Shown piece by piece: positions 14,103-23,886 of a stretch of 64,000 nucleotides of DNA. Positions within the stretch are counted from its first letter, which is position 1; every line of letters starts with the position of its first letter. The notes beneath the pieces are model-generated. The model had not been told where the DNA came from. It made no database searches and saw only the letters and a program-made list of their open reading frames with translations. Origin of the DNA: Zunongwangia pacifica (lineage in GTDB: Bacteria; Bacteroidota; Bacteroidia; Flavobacteriales; Flavobacteriaceae); contig NZ_JAKHSK010000025.1 of the NCBI RefSeq assembly GCF_023499215.1, positions 1 through 64,000 of the forward strand. The letters run 5' to 3'. The translations under genes were made by a program, and so were the position numbers.

Positions 14103-15995
14103 ATGAAAATTTATTCTAAAATGCTAAGTAGATTTTGCCTGGTGATTGTAGCTACCCTGGTATTTTCTTCTTGCGAAGAATACCTTGATAAGGAACCTGA
14201 ATCAATCATCTCAGAAGAAGAAGCATTTAAAAATTTCACCAACTTTCAGGGGTTCACAGAAGAATTGTATCACTGTATCCCCGATTTTTCCAATGCCTAT
14301 TGGACTAATTCATGGAACTGGGGAGATGATGAGATCACCTCTGCAGATATGAACTTTCATGTGATCCATAAATTCGATAACGGTAACTTTTGGGGTTGGC
14401 AAACAGAACATGATGGTTGGGGAGCTTCCTGGTTAAATCAGGCAGACGCATCGCGCAACGATGATCGTATGCAAAAAGATTTATGGAAAAATGGATGGTA
14501 TGGGTTGCGTAAAGTAAACCTGGGCCTTGAGAATCTCGATCTTTTGGTAGATGCTACTCAGGCTGAACGTGATGTTATTGAGGGGCAGTTATTGTTCTTT
14601 AGAGGTTGGTTTCACTTCCAGATGATACAATATTTTGGTGGTATGCCTTATATCGATTATGTGTTGCCTAGTGATGAGCCTTTAAGACTTGCAAGGCTAA
14701 GTTATCATGAATGTGCAGACCGTGCAGCTGCAGATTTAAGGGAAGCCGCAAACCTACTTCCTGTAAACTGGGATGATACGCAACCGGGAGCAGCTACCAG
14801 AGGTAAAAATGATCTTAGAATCAATAAAATCATGGCTTTGGGCTATTTGGGTAAAAATTACCTGTGGGCAGCAAGTCCTTTAATGAATCTGGAATCGACC
14901 GGTTCCCGTGAATATAATTCAGATTATGCTAAAAAAGCTGCAGATGTTTTTGGTGAATTATTAGCACTTTGCGAGAGTGGCGAGGCACCGTATGCTCTGG
15001 TTCCTTTTGAAAATTACAGCGTTAACTTTTATACCACCGGGCAAGGATGGCGTATTCCGGGAGGGACTGAAGCCATTTTTAGAGGGCCATATTTTGGAGC
15101 AAATGGTTCAAACTGGGGGACCAGTAAACAATATCAGCCTGCAATTATTCAGGATGGAAGTAACTTTATGCCAACGGCAAACTATGTTAACTTTTATGGT
15201 ATGGCAAATGGCTTACCTATCGAAGATATCACCAAGCCAGATCCTGTTTCAGGATACGATCCGCAATATCCCTGGAAAGATAGGGATCCAAGATTTTACC
15301 ATGATATTATTTATGATGGGGTAAAAGTGGTTCAGGGAGCGATGCCGGCCGATGTTGAACAACACAGATATGCCAACCTGTATACGGGAGGTAGCTATAG
15401 AGATGTGAGTACCGGTAGCCGATCTGGATTTCTAAATTATAAATTTATACCTATTACGGCCAACCGTTATGATGATGGGTTTAACTATGGGGCAAACTTA
15501 AACCTGCATTTGCCCTGGATGCGTCTTGCCGATGTGTATTTAATGTATGCCGAGGCCGCAGCTATTGGTTATGGAAGCCCCGACGGAAAGTCAGCGAACT
15601 ATGCTAAAACAGCAATAGAGGCTGTAAATGAGATACGTGATCGTGCAGGAGCGGGACATGTTTCTTTGGGAGAGGGCAGTGTTGCCAGTGGTCTGGAAGG
15701 TTTTATGAGTGAAGTACGTCGTGAGCGTGCGGTAGAACTGTCGTTTGAAGGGCATCGCTTTAATGATCTAAGAAGATGGTTACTGCTTATTGAACGACCG
15801 TATACTTTAAAGACATCTTTAGAATTTGATCGTGCCGGTGAGTTTAATACAGAAAATCCTACTGAAAACCGGGTACTTAACTTAAGGGAAGAGATTATAC
15901 TGGAGAGAGATTTTTCTACCAAACATTATTGGCTACCACTTAAAAATGCAGATACCAATATGTATGTAGAATTCCCTCAAAATCCGGGTTGGTAA
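14103..15995 (+). CDS. xusB: SusD/RagB-type glycan-binding lipoprotein (XusB-like)
   Basis: 630 residues. The lipoprotein signal ends in LVFSSC, with the acylated Cys followed by EEYLDKE, an acidic start compatible with surface export. SusD landmarks include IEGQLLFFRGWFHFQMIQYF near residues 159-180, the TPR-like helices, ADVYLMYAEAAA and VRRERAVELSFEGHRFNDLR late in the chain. The C-terminus FPQNPGW is typical of SusD. It caps the upstream SusC barrel and binds xylan oligomers at the cell surface. Spacing of 10 bases indicates one operon. Confidence 0.93.
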   Translation: MKIYSKMLSRFCLVIVATLVFSSCEEYLDKEPESIISEEEAFKNFTNFQGFTEELYHCIPDFSNAYWTNSWNWGDDEITSADMNFHVIHKFDNGNFWGWQTEHDGWGASWLNQADASRNDDRMQKDLWKNGWYGLRKVNLGLENLDLLVDATQAERDVIEGQLLFFRGWFHFQMIQYFGGMPYIDYVLPSDEPLRLARLSYHECADRAAADLREAANLLPVNWDDTQPGAATRGKNDLRINKIMALGYLGKNYLWAASPLMNLESTGSREYNSDYAKKAADVFGELLALCESGEAPYALVPFENYSVNFYTTGQGWRIPGGTEAIFRGPYFGANGSNWGTSKQYQPAIIQDGSNFMPTANYVNFYGMANGLPIEDITKPDPVSGYDPQYPWKDRDPRFYHDIIYDGVKVVQGAMPADVEQHRYANLYTGGSYRDVSTGSRSGFLNYKFIPITANRYDDGFNYGANLNLHLPWMRLADVYLMYAEAAAIGYGSPDGKSANYAKTAIEAVNEIRDRAGAGHVSLGEGSVASGLEGFMSEVRRERAVELSFEGHRFNDLRRWLLLIERPYTLKTSLEFDRAGEFNTENPTENRVLNLREEIILERDFSTKHYWLPLKNADTNMYVEFPQNPGW

Positions 15996-16053
15996 TTTCT
16001 ATAACCAATTTTTAGATAGCATTTTAATTTATATAATCCAAACGTAGAATTAA

Positions 16054-19000
16054 ATGAAATACTTACAAACAAAAATTGTCTTGTTTGCTTTAATTGCTTT
16101 AATCGGGCTCCATCTAAGCGCTCAGACTGAAGGGCAAGTCGCTGTAGAGGCTCGTATTTTAAACCAAGACGGTGATCCGCTTGCGGGTGTCTTGGTCCAA
16201 AGTGAGCAGGATGATGCTTTTGCAATGACTGGTGATTCCGGGGAATTCTCTATTAATGTGAGTCCGGAGGCACTTTTAAAAATCTCGGCAGATGGTTTTG
16301 TAACGACAACCATTACAGTAGAAGACTACCAAAATGAGATCATACTTATTAAGTCGGGAGAAGGGAATGTACAAACTGCTTATCGCAAAGTAGCTGAAGA
16401 AGATATTATTGCCGGCGGTACTTCATTTGTTAATCTTCCAGAGATTCTGGAGAAGAATTATACCACCTATAGTTTGGATGGAATCAATGCTTTTATAGGA
16501 GGGTTTAATGGCGGGAATATTTGGGGGATGAGTGATTATCTTGTTCTTGTTGATGGGGTACCCAGAAGCCCAGAGAGTGCTTTGCCGGTTGAGATAGAAC
16601 AGATAAGCTTTTTAAAAGGGGTGACAGCAGCAGCTCTTTACGGAAGCCGTGCAGCGCAAGGTGTGATCTATATAACTACTAAAAAAGGAACGATAGGAAA
16701 ACAACAAATTGATGTGCGTTTGGATGCAGGTTTGTTTGTACCAAAACGATATCCTAAATATTTGGGCTCTGCAGAATATATGACACTGTATAATGAGGCT
16801 CGTGCAAATGATGGATTGTCTCCATTATATTCAGAAGAAACAATCTTCAATTACGCCTCTGGGAATAATCCGTTTAGATATCCCAATGTAGACTATTACA
16901 GTGAAGAATACCTAAAAAGGGTTTACGAGCACTATGATGCAACACTTCAAATTTCCGGGGGAAATGAAAATGCCCGTTACTATACTGATGTGGGTTTCTA
17001 TAGAACCGGTAACCAGATTGATTTTGGTGAAGCAAAGAATAATAAGTCAGAGCGTTTTAATATACGCGGTAACGTAGACCTTAAAATCAATGACTGGATA
17101 AAGGCCTCTATAGGAGCAAATGCGATCTATTTCAGTGGTCGTGGAGTAAACACCGATTATTGGCAAAGTGCGGCAAACACAAGACCAAACCGTTTCTCGC
17201 CACTTATTCCTATAGATCGAATTTCAGAAAACAATACATCTACCCAGTTACTTGCACAAAATAGTTCTAACATTATTGATGGTAGATTCTTACTTGGGGG
17301 GACACAGCTTGATCAAACAAACGCTTTCGCAGCGATTTATGCCGGAGGATATAACACTTATACCAGTAGGGAATTTCAATTCAATACTTCGGTAGATGCA
17401 AATCTTGAACGTGCCGTTAAGGGATTAACCTTTAATGCGATGTTTGGGGTGGATTATTCAACCTCTTACAATCAATCTTATAATAATGAATATGCCGTAT
17501 ATCAGGCGAATTGGGTGAATACAAACGGCATAGATGAGATTGGCAGTTTAACCAGATATGGCCAGGATGCGACTAATGGAATTCAAAACATTAGCAACAG
17601 TGCTTATCAACAAACCCTGTCTTTTTCCAGTCAGCTAAATTATAAGACGAATTTTGACGAAGATCAGCATTTTTCGGCAATGTTGGTGGCAGGAGGCTGG
17701 CAGCAAACATTTTCAGGCGAATACCACCGATTGAGTAGTGCAAATCTTGGGCTTCAGCTCTCTTACGATTATAAAAAGAAGTATTACTTTCTTTTCAATC
17801 AGGGATTGGTACACTCGGCTCGATTTGCAGAAGGGGAGCGTACAGGATATTCCCCTACGGCTACAATTGCTTGGAAGCTAAGTCATGAATCGTTTTTAGA
17901 AAATTCTTCGGTCATTAATGATTTAGAACTTTCGGTTTCAGCAGGAATATTGAGTACCGATATGGGATTAGATATAAATGATTATTATTTATATCAAAAT
18001 GTCTATACTCAAACAGACGGAGCCTGGTTTAGCTGGAGAGATGGAGCGCTTACGCGATCTACCGATTCCAGACAGGGTGGCAACCCAGATTTAACTTTTG
18101 CAAAGCGAAAGGAAATTAATGTAGAACTTAAGGGTTCTTTATTTAATAACTCTCTGGATGTTCAGACGGCTTTCTTCCTCAATAGAATGAAAGGTAATAT
18201 TATACAGGCATCTGTTTTATATCCAAATTATTTCTCAACAGGGTTCCCAAATAGCTCATTTATCCCTTACATTAATTATAATAATGACGATCGAGTAGGA
18301 GTTGATTTTGATATCACTTATAAAAATAAAATCGGCAGTGTTGATTTTGCCGTAGGTGTTGCCGGTATTTACTATGATACCGAGGCTTCGAAGCGAGCCG
18401 AGATGTTTGAAAACGACTATCAGTATCGAGAAGGAACTCCTCTGGACGGAATGTGGGGATTGCGTAGCGACGGTTTATTTGCAAGCGAAGAGGAAATTGC
18501 CAATGCACCCAGCCAGGAAGCTTTGGGCGATGTCGCTCCCGGTGATATTAGATACATTGATCAAAACGGCGATGGCATCATCAATGATCAGGATGAGGTT
18601 TATCTTGGCAAGGCGGGATGGAATGGCTCACCTTTTTCGGCAGGATTACATCTAAGTGCTACCTGGAAGAATTTCACCTTGTTTGCCCTGGCAACAGGTC
18701 AAACCGGAGCTAAGGCCATGAAAAATAATTCCTATTTCTGGATTGACGGTGAGGATAAATATTCGATAACGGTAAGGGACCGATGGACCCCTGAAACCGC
18801 AAATTCAGCCATATTCCCAAGGCTTACTACTCAGAATGCTTCAAATAATTACAGAGCTTCAGATTACTGGATTTATAGTACAGATCGTATCGATTTAGCC
18901 AAAGTACAGCTTAGTTATGACCTGCCTTCGAGCATAATAGGGGATGGAATCTTTAAAAACTTCAACATCTATATTAGCGGTGCAAATCTCTTGACCGTAT

Positions 19001-19086
19001 CTTCAGAACCAGAACTTATGGAATTGAATATAGGTGGTGCACCACGAACCCGATTTTATAACCTGGGAGTAAAAGCTCTGTTTTAA
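16054..19086 (+). CDS. xusC: SusC/RagA-type TonB-dependent transporter (XusC-like)
   Basis: 1010 residues. Signal peptide IVLFALIALIGLHLSAQ, a short carboxypeptidase-like domain (VAVEARILNQDGDPLAGVLV), then a plug with DYLVLVDGVPRSPES, EIEQISFLKGVTAAALYGSR and AAQGVIYITTKKG, and a barrel ending in FYNLGVKALF. It lacks the EVVVVGYG linker of the first SusC and has a diverged plug entry (ILIKSGEGNVQTAYRKV), as expected for a second, specialised transporter in xus clusters. It pairs with the SusD nine bases downstream. Confidence 0.9.
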   Translation: MKYLQTKIVLFALIALIGLHLSAQTEGQVAVEARILNQDGDPLAGVLVQSEQDDAFAMTGDSGEFSINVSPEALLKISADGFVTTTITVEDYQNEIILIKSGEGNVQTAYRKVAEEDIIAGGTSFVNLPEILEKNYTTYSLDGINAFIGGFNGGNIWGMSDYLVLVDGVPRSPESALPVEIEQISFLKGVTAAALYGSRAAQGVIYITTKKGTIGKQQIDVRLDAGLFVPKRYPKYLGSAEYMTLYNEARANDGLSPLYSEETIFNYASGNNPFRYPNVDYYSEEYLKRVYEHYDATLQISGGNENARYYTDVGFYRTGNQIDFGEAKNNKSERFNIRGNVDLKINDWIKASIGANAIYFSGRGVNTDYWQSAANTRPNRFSPLIPIDRISENNTSTQLLAQNSSNIIDGRFLLGGTQLDQTNAFAAIYAGGYNTYTSREFQFNTSVDANLERAVKGLTFNAMFGVDYSTSYNQSYNNEYAVYQANWVNTNGIDEIGSLTRYGQDATNGIQNISNSAYQQTLSFSSQLNYKTNFDEDQHFSAMLVAGGWQQTFSGEYHRLSSANLGLQLSYDYKKKYYFLFNQGLVHSARFAEGERTGYSPTATIAWKLSHESFLENSSVINDLELSVSAGILSTDMGLDINDYYLYQNVYTQTDGAWFSWRDGALTRSTDSRQGGNPDLTFAKRKEINVELKGSLFNNSLDVQTAFFLNRMKGNIIQASVLYPNYFSTGFPNSSFIPYINYNNDDRVGVDFDITYKNKIGSVDFAVGVAGIYYDTEASKRAEMFENDYQYREGTPLDGMWGLRSDGLFASEEEIANAPSQEALGDVAPGDIRYIDQNGDGIINDQDEVYLGKAGWNGSPFSAGLHLSATWKNFTLFALATGQTGAKAMKNNSYFWIDGEDKYSITVRDRWTPETANSAIFPRLTTQNASNNYRASDYWIYSTDRIDLAKVQLSYDLPSSIIGDGIFKNFNIYISGANLLTVSSEPELMELNIGGAPRTRFYNLGVKALF

Positions 19087-19095
19087 TTAATCTAT

Positions 19096-20853
19096 ATGTA
19101 TTCAAAAAGTATGAATAATAAATTAATAGTTCTTTTAATAGCAGTTTTGTCGCTTACAAGTTGTGATGACCTTTTTGAGCCCGCAATAGAAAATAACCGC
19201 GACCTTGAAGATGCTTATGGAGAAGCCACTTATGCAGAAGGATTGCTGCTTAACGGCTACTTAAGAATACCTACTCTTAACTGGAGCTTCAACGATGTGG
19301 CTACAGATGATGCGGTAAGTAACGATATTGATAATACGTACCGAAGGGCAGCCACGGGACAATGGGCTTCTAACTTTAATCCTTTTACCCAGTGGCAAAG
19401 CTCGAGAGCAGCGATTCAATATTTAAATATTTTTCTTTCTGAGACAGATAATGTAGAATGGTCTACAGATGAGAATATAAATGCACTGTACAACAGACGT
19501 CTTAAAGGAGAGGCTTATGGGCTTCGTGGGCTGCACATGTATTACCTGTTACAGGCGCATGGTGGTTTTGCAGATGGCGAATTACTGGGAGTGCCTATTA
19601 TTCTTGAACCTGAAGATCCACAGTCAGACTTCAATGTTGCCCGGGCGACTTTTGCCAACTGTATGGAACAATTGCTTAGTGATCTTGATAAAGCCGATGA
19701 GATGTTGGCTCTTGATTTTGAAGATATTGATGATCCCAGCCTGCTTCCTAGCGGCATCACGAATACCAATGATTTTAATCGGGTGTTTGGAGAGCGTGGT
19801 AGACAACGTGTTAGTGGTCGTATTGTAAAAGCAATTAAGGCGCAGGCCACTCTTTTAGCTGCAAGCCCTGCTTATAGTGAGGCAAGTGGGATTAGCTGGG
19901 CACAGGCCGCAAATTTTGCAGGTGAGGTGTTGGCCTTAAACGGTGGTTTAGAAAGTCTGGCTCCCAATGGGCATACCTGGTATACGAATACTGCCCAAAT
20001 TGCAGATTTAGGCGGCGGTGTAAATCCTCCTGAAATTTTATGGAGAGGTGATGTGGCAAACAGTAATAATTTAGAACAGGATCATTTTCCACCCACTCTT
20101 AATGGAAGCGGAAGACTAAATCCTACTCAAAATCTGGTTGATGCCTTCCCGGCAGCTAACGGGTATCCTATTTCTAATGCCGCCAGTAATTATAATCCCG
20201 ATGATCCTTATACTAATCGTGATCCGCGATTACGCACGTATGTTTTGGTGAATGGAGCTACAGCAGGAGTAAATAATAATACGATTGTAACTGCCGTGGA
20301 TGGTACCACCAATGATGCCCTTAACAGGGAAGCGACTTCTACCCGTACGGGATATTATTTGAAAAAATTATTGCGCCAGGATGTGAATTTAAGTACAACT
20401 ACCACCACAGAGCAATTACATTACAAACCACGTATACGTTATACTGAACTTTATTTGATCTATGCTGAAGCAGCAAACGAAGCCTGGGGACCAACCAGTA
20501 GTGGTTCTTACGGATTTTCTGCCTACGATGTGATTGCTGCCATACGAGCGCGTGCGGGTATTAGTCAGCCAGATGCTTATCTAGAGTCGATACGTAATGA
20601 TAAAACTGCGATGCGTGAACTTATACGCAATGAGCGCCGTCTTGAACTGTGTTTTGAAGGTTTCCGTTTTTGGGATTTACGTCGATGGGGCCTTGATCTT
20701 AACGAGCCGGCTAAAGGGGTTTCTATAGAAAATAGTACTCCTGAAGTAATCACTGTAGAACAACGTAACTATCAGGATTATATGCAATATGGGCCGGTAC
20801 CATATAACGAACTTTTAAAATTTGATGCTCTTAAGCAAAATAGAGGTTGGTAA
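19096..20853 (+). CDS. xusD: SusD/RagB-type glycan-binding lipoprotein (XusD-like)
   Basis: 585 residues, or 580 if the second ATG at 19111 is used, which gives a tidier lipoprotein signal (LIVLLIAVLSLTSC). The mature N-terminus CDDLFE is acidic, like the surface-lipoprotein signal described in Flavobacteria. SusD features: LKGEAYGLRGLHMYYLLQAH, YTELYLIYAEAANEAWG and IRNERRLELCFEGFRFWDLR, with C-terminus LKQNRGW. It partners the preceding SusC. Within the locus it would add a second binding specificity, for example for branched or longer xylan chains, which is inferred from the family. Confidence 0.92.
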   Translation: MYSKSMNNKLIVLLIAVLSLTSCDDLFEPAIENNRDLEDAYGEATYAEGLLLNGYLRIPTLNWSFNDVATDDAVSNDIDNTYRRAATGQWASNFNPFTQWQSSRAAIQYLNIFLSETDNVEWSTDENINALYNRRLKGEAYGLRGLHMYYLLQAHGGFADGELLGVPIILEPEDPQSDFNVARATFANCMEQLLSDLDKADEMLALDFEDIDDPSLLPSGITNTNDFNRVFGERGRQRVSGRIVKAIKAQATLLAASPAYSEASGISWAQAANFAGEVLALNGGLESLAPNGHTWYTNTAQIADLGGGVNPPEILWRGDVANSNNLEQDHFPPTLNGSGRLNPTQNLVDAFPAANGYPISNAASNYNPDDPYTNRDPRLRTYVLVNGATAGVNNNTIVTAVDGTTNDALNREATSTRTGYYLKKLLRQDVNLSTTTTTEQLHYKPRIRYTELYLIYAEAANEAWGPTSSGSYGFSAYDVIAAIRARAGISQPDAYLESIRNDKTAMRELIRNERRLELCFEGFRFWDLRRWGLDLNEPAKGVSIENSTPEVITVEQRNYQDYMQYGPVPYNELLKFDALKQNRGW

Positions 20854-20882
20854 AGCCATCTCGAAAAAATAATTAGATAGCA

Positions 20883-21917
20883 ATGAAAAATAAAATTCTT
20901 ATACTTTTATTCCTTAGCGTAGCCCTTTTGAGCTCCTGTGAAAATGGAGATTGGGATTTTCCTGACTATGAATATCAGGCGGTGTATTTTGCATATCAAT
21001 ATCCCGTACGAACTATTACTCTGGGAGAAGATATTTTTGATACCACCCTGGACAATGAAGGAAAGTGCGTAATCATTGCCACTATAGGTGGGCTTTATGA
21101 AAATAAGCAAAATGTAACTATAGATTTTCAGGTAGATAATTCTATGGTTGATGGTCTTGTTTTTGAAGGTGCGGGTAATAAGGTTCTTCCGCTCCCTTCA
21201 TCGCATTATACGCTAGGTTCTGATGATATCGTAATTCCAAAGGGAGAACTTACCGGTGGAGTTGAGGTTCAGCTTACCGATGCTTTTTTTAATGATCCTA
21301 AATCTTTAGAAAACAACTATGTGATTCCCGTTCGTATGTTAAATGCTACGGTGGTAGATTCTATTTTATCCGGAGAGCCGCAAGTGGCTACACCAAGACG
21401 GGGAGTGGAAACCGACTGGGCCACGCTGCCTAAAGATTTTATTTTTTATGCAGTGAAATACATCAATACTTGGGAAGGTTTTTATCTGCGCCGCGGTGAA
21501 GATGTAATCACCGGAAAAAATGGAAATACAGGATTAAACCGTACTGAAGTAAGACGTGAAGAATCTGTAGTTGATGACGAGGTGGTTCTGCTGGATTCTC
21601 AATCCAGATGGCAGGTAAATTTCCCCTTATCACTTCAGGATATTGATGGAAACGATCTCAATATTGTTTTATTACTCAATTTTGATGAGGAAGGAAATGT
21701 AAATGTTAGTTCCTCCAATCCTTCAGAATATACGGCAACCGGTAGCGGAAGCTTTGTAAAAGACGGTGAGAAAAACAGCTGGGGCTCTCAGGATAGGGAT
21801 GCACTTTATATTTCTTATGAGATCGAAACGGAAGACCTAAATATTAGAACTGAAGATACTTTGGTTATGCGTAATCGAGGGGTGGCCATGGAGACTTTTA
21901 AACCTGTTTTAGAATAG
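20883..21917 (+). CDS. xusE: surface glycan-binding-like lipoprotein, DUF1735 type (XusE-like)
   Basis: 344 residues. Lipoprotein signal LILLFLSVALLSSC, then CENGDWDFPDYEYQAVYFAY, the start of a DUF1735-like beta-sandwich (LGEDIFDTTLDNEGKCVIIA; HYTLGSDDIVIPKGE; NNYVIPVRML). A second, DUF5627-like region begins near residue 190 (FYAVKYINTWEGFYLRRGED) and runs to the end. Position between the second SusD and the GH10 matches xusE, whose product is a candidate surface xylan-binding protein. The sequence supports a secreted, all-beta, surface-anchored protein; ligand binding is inferred. Confidence 0.8.
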   Translation: MKNKILILLFLSVALLSSCENGDWDFPDYEYQAVYFAYQYPVRTITLGEDIFDTTLDNEGKCVIIATIGGLYENKQNVTIDFQVDNSMVDGLVFEGAGNKVLPLPSSHYTLGSDDIVIPKGELTGGVEVQLTDAFFNDPKSLENNYVIPVRMLNATVVDSILSGEPQVATPRRGVETDWATLPKDFIFYAVKYINTWEGFYLRRGEDVITGKNGNTGLNRTEVRREESVVDDEVVLLDSQSRWQVNFPLSLQDIDGNDLNIVLLLNFDEEGNVNVSSSNPSEYTATGSGSFVKDGEKNSWGSQDRDALYISYEIETEDLNIRTEDTLVMRNRGVAMETFKPVLE

Positions 21918-21944
21918 ACGTTAAATCCTTTAAAAAACCAAAAA

Positions 21945-23636
21945 ATGATGACGAGAATAAGTACTGTAAAAGGATTTTTATGGATTTTGATATTGTTGGT
22001 GGTTGTAGGCTGCGCTGATATGGATTCCTTAGAGTTTGAGGTTGAAAAACCTTTGAGCATCAAAAAACAAGAAGAGTTAAACAGTTTTGAAGAACTAAAA
22101 ACGTATACATCAGATCCCAATTTTAAACTGGGAGCCGGAGTTAGTATGGGCACTTATAATGCACAAGGTGCTATGTATGCCTTAACCAACGAAAATTTTC
22201 AGGAAGTCACTGCGGGTTATGGAATGAAGCATGGTGCCATCGTAAGTGATGATGGCGCGCTTAATCTCACTGCTGTTAACGAATTTGTTGAAAATACGAC
22301 CGAACAGGGTATCACCATTTACGGGCATACCTTGATGTGGCATGCCAATCAAAATGCCTCTTTTTTGAAAAGTACCATTGCCTCTAAAGAAGTACCACTT
22401 CCGGGCGGTCCGGGCTGGATGCTTTTATTAGATCTGTCTTTTGAGAATGAGGATGCTACAGGTTATCAAACTAATGGGCCAAGTGCACCAATAGCATTTA
22501 CAGCAGATGGAGAGGGCTATAATGAAGAAGGACGCGCTTTAAAAATTACAAATGCTGAGGTGCGACCTAACGATTGGGAATCACAATTATTTGTAACATT
22601 TCCTAAAGTAACAGAAGTAGGTCAAAAATATCGTCTAGAGATGGATGTGCGTAGCGAAGCACCCGCTTCTTTTTCTACTCAGGCGCATACTGCGCCGGGA
22701 GGTTATAAACATTGGAACTTTTTTGGCAGTATAAGCTCAACTCCAGAATGGAAGCATATAAGTGTAGAAACAACTATAGAGGATAATACTTCGGGTTGTA
22801 ATACCATTGCATTTAATCTGGGTGCTACAGCGACCACCTATTATTTTGATAATGTAGAAGTAAGCTGGTATAACTCCAAAGGAGTGACCTATGAAGAACG
22901 AACACCGGAAGAAAAAAAGGATACGCTTAACTATCATCTTGACAAATGGATTGAAGGTATTATGACGGCTTCAAAATCGAATACCCACGCCTGGGATGTC
23001 GTGAATGAACCTATGGATGATGGTAATCCTTATGAACTTAAAACAGGAATTGACAAAACCGATCTCGCTGAAGATGAGTTTTACTGGCAGGATTATTTAG
23101 GTAAGGACTATGCGGTTACGGCCTTTAAATGGGCAGCAATGTATGGTAATCCCGATGATTTATTGTTTATAAACGATTATAATCTTGAATATAACCTGGA
23201 TAAATGTAAAGGCATTATCGAGTATGTAAAATATATTGAAGAACAGGGAGCGCGTGTAGATGGAATAGGAACCCAGATGCACATCAATATAGATTCCGAT
23301 AAAGCCAACATCACCGAAATGTTTCAGTTGCTTGCCGCTACCGGCAAAATGATAAAAGTTTCTGAATTGGATATAGGTGTAGGCGTAAAAACGACCGAGG
23401 CTGACGAGGAGTTGTATTTAGCTCAGGAAGAAATGTACAAGTTTGTAATGGATCAATATTTTACCATAATTCCTAAAGCCCAGCAATATGGTATAACCAT
23501 TTGGAGTCCTAAAGACAGCCCGGCCTCTTCTTCCTGGAGGGCAGGCGAGCCCATAGGCTTATGGACAGAAGGATTTAGCCGTAAACCGGCCTACCGTGGC
23601 GTGGTAGAAGGATTAGGTGGAACAAGTGTAAATTAA
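21945..23636 (+). CDS. xyn10C: GH10 endo-1,4-beta-xylanase with inserted CBM-like module (Xyn10C-like)
   Basis: 563 residues. Lipoprotein signal ILLVVVGC. The GH10 barrel starts at about residue 55 (FKLGAGVSMGTYNAQ; ITIYGHTLMWHANQNASF), is interrupted by a CBM4/CBM22-like beta-sandwich at about 160-310 (FENEDATGYQTNGPSAPIAF to TYYFDNVEVSWYN), and resumes with AWDVVNEPMDDG, where E355 is the acid/base, and KVSELDIG, where E474 is the nucleophile. A CBM inside the barrel is known for the xus-associated GH10 of Prevotella and Bacteroides. The enzyme cuts xylan backbone, probably at the cell surface, feeding the SusCD systems. It ends the main operon; a terminator follows at 23657. Confidence 0.93.
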   Translation: MMTRISTVKGFLWILILLVVVGCADMDSLEFEVEKPLSIKKQEELNSFEELKTYTSDPNFKLGAGVSMGTYNAQGAMYALTNENFQEVTAGYGMKHGAIVSDDGALNLTAVNEFVENTTEQGITIYGHTLMWHANQNASFLKSTIASKEVPLPGGPGWMLLLDLSFENEDATGYQTNGPSAPIAFTADGEGYNEEGRALKITNAEVRPNDWESQLFVTFPKVTEVGQKYRLEMDVRSEAPASFSTQAHTAPGGYKHWNFFGSISSTPEWKHISVETTIEDNTSGCNTIAFNLGATATTYYFDNVEVSWYNSKGVTYEERTPEEKKDTLNYHLDKWIEGIMTASKSNTHAWDVVNEPMDDGNPYELKTGIDKTDLAEDEFYWQDYLGKDYAVTAFKWAAMYGNPDDLLFINDYNLEYNLDKCKGIIEYVKYIEEQGARVDGIGTQMHINIDSDKANITEMFQLLAATGKMIKVSELDIGVGVKTTEADEELYLAQEEMYKFVMDQYFTIIPKAQQYGITIWSPKDSPASSSWRAGEPIGLWTEGFSRKPAYRGVVEGLGGTSVN

Positions 23637-23656
23637 TTGTTTGTTTTAGATCATAG

Positions 23657-23696
23657 AGAGCCTGATGGCCATATTACATTGGGCTCTATTTTTTGG
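23657..23696 (+). terminator. terminator after the xus operon
   Basis: AGAGCC (23657-23662) pairs with GGCTCT (23682-23687) and is followed by ATTTTTT. It separates the xus operon from the second GH10 gene. Confidence 0.5.
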
Positions 23697-23886
23697 TTAA
23701 TTCATACTCTTATGAACTTATATCAAATGAAATTATCTCAATAAAAAGCTTTTTGCTGATCGAAAGCTAAAAAATAAATGCAATGATATTGAAGCATCTG
23801 CACAGTCAACTTTAAGATTAAACCATCCCAAAACCAAAAATGAACTAGCGATAGTTTCGCCAAAATGTGTTTTTAAAATCGAATTA

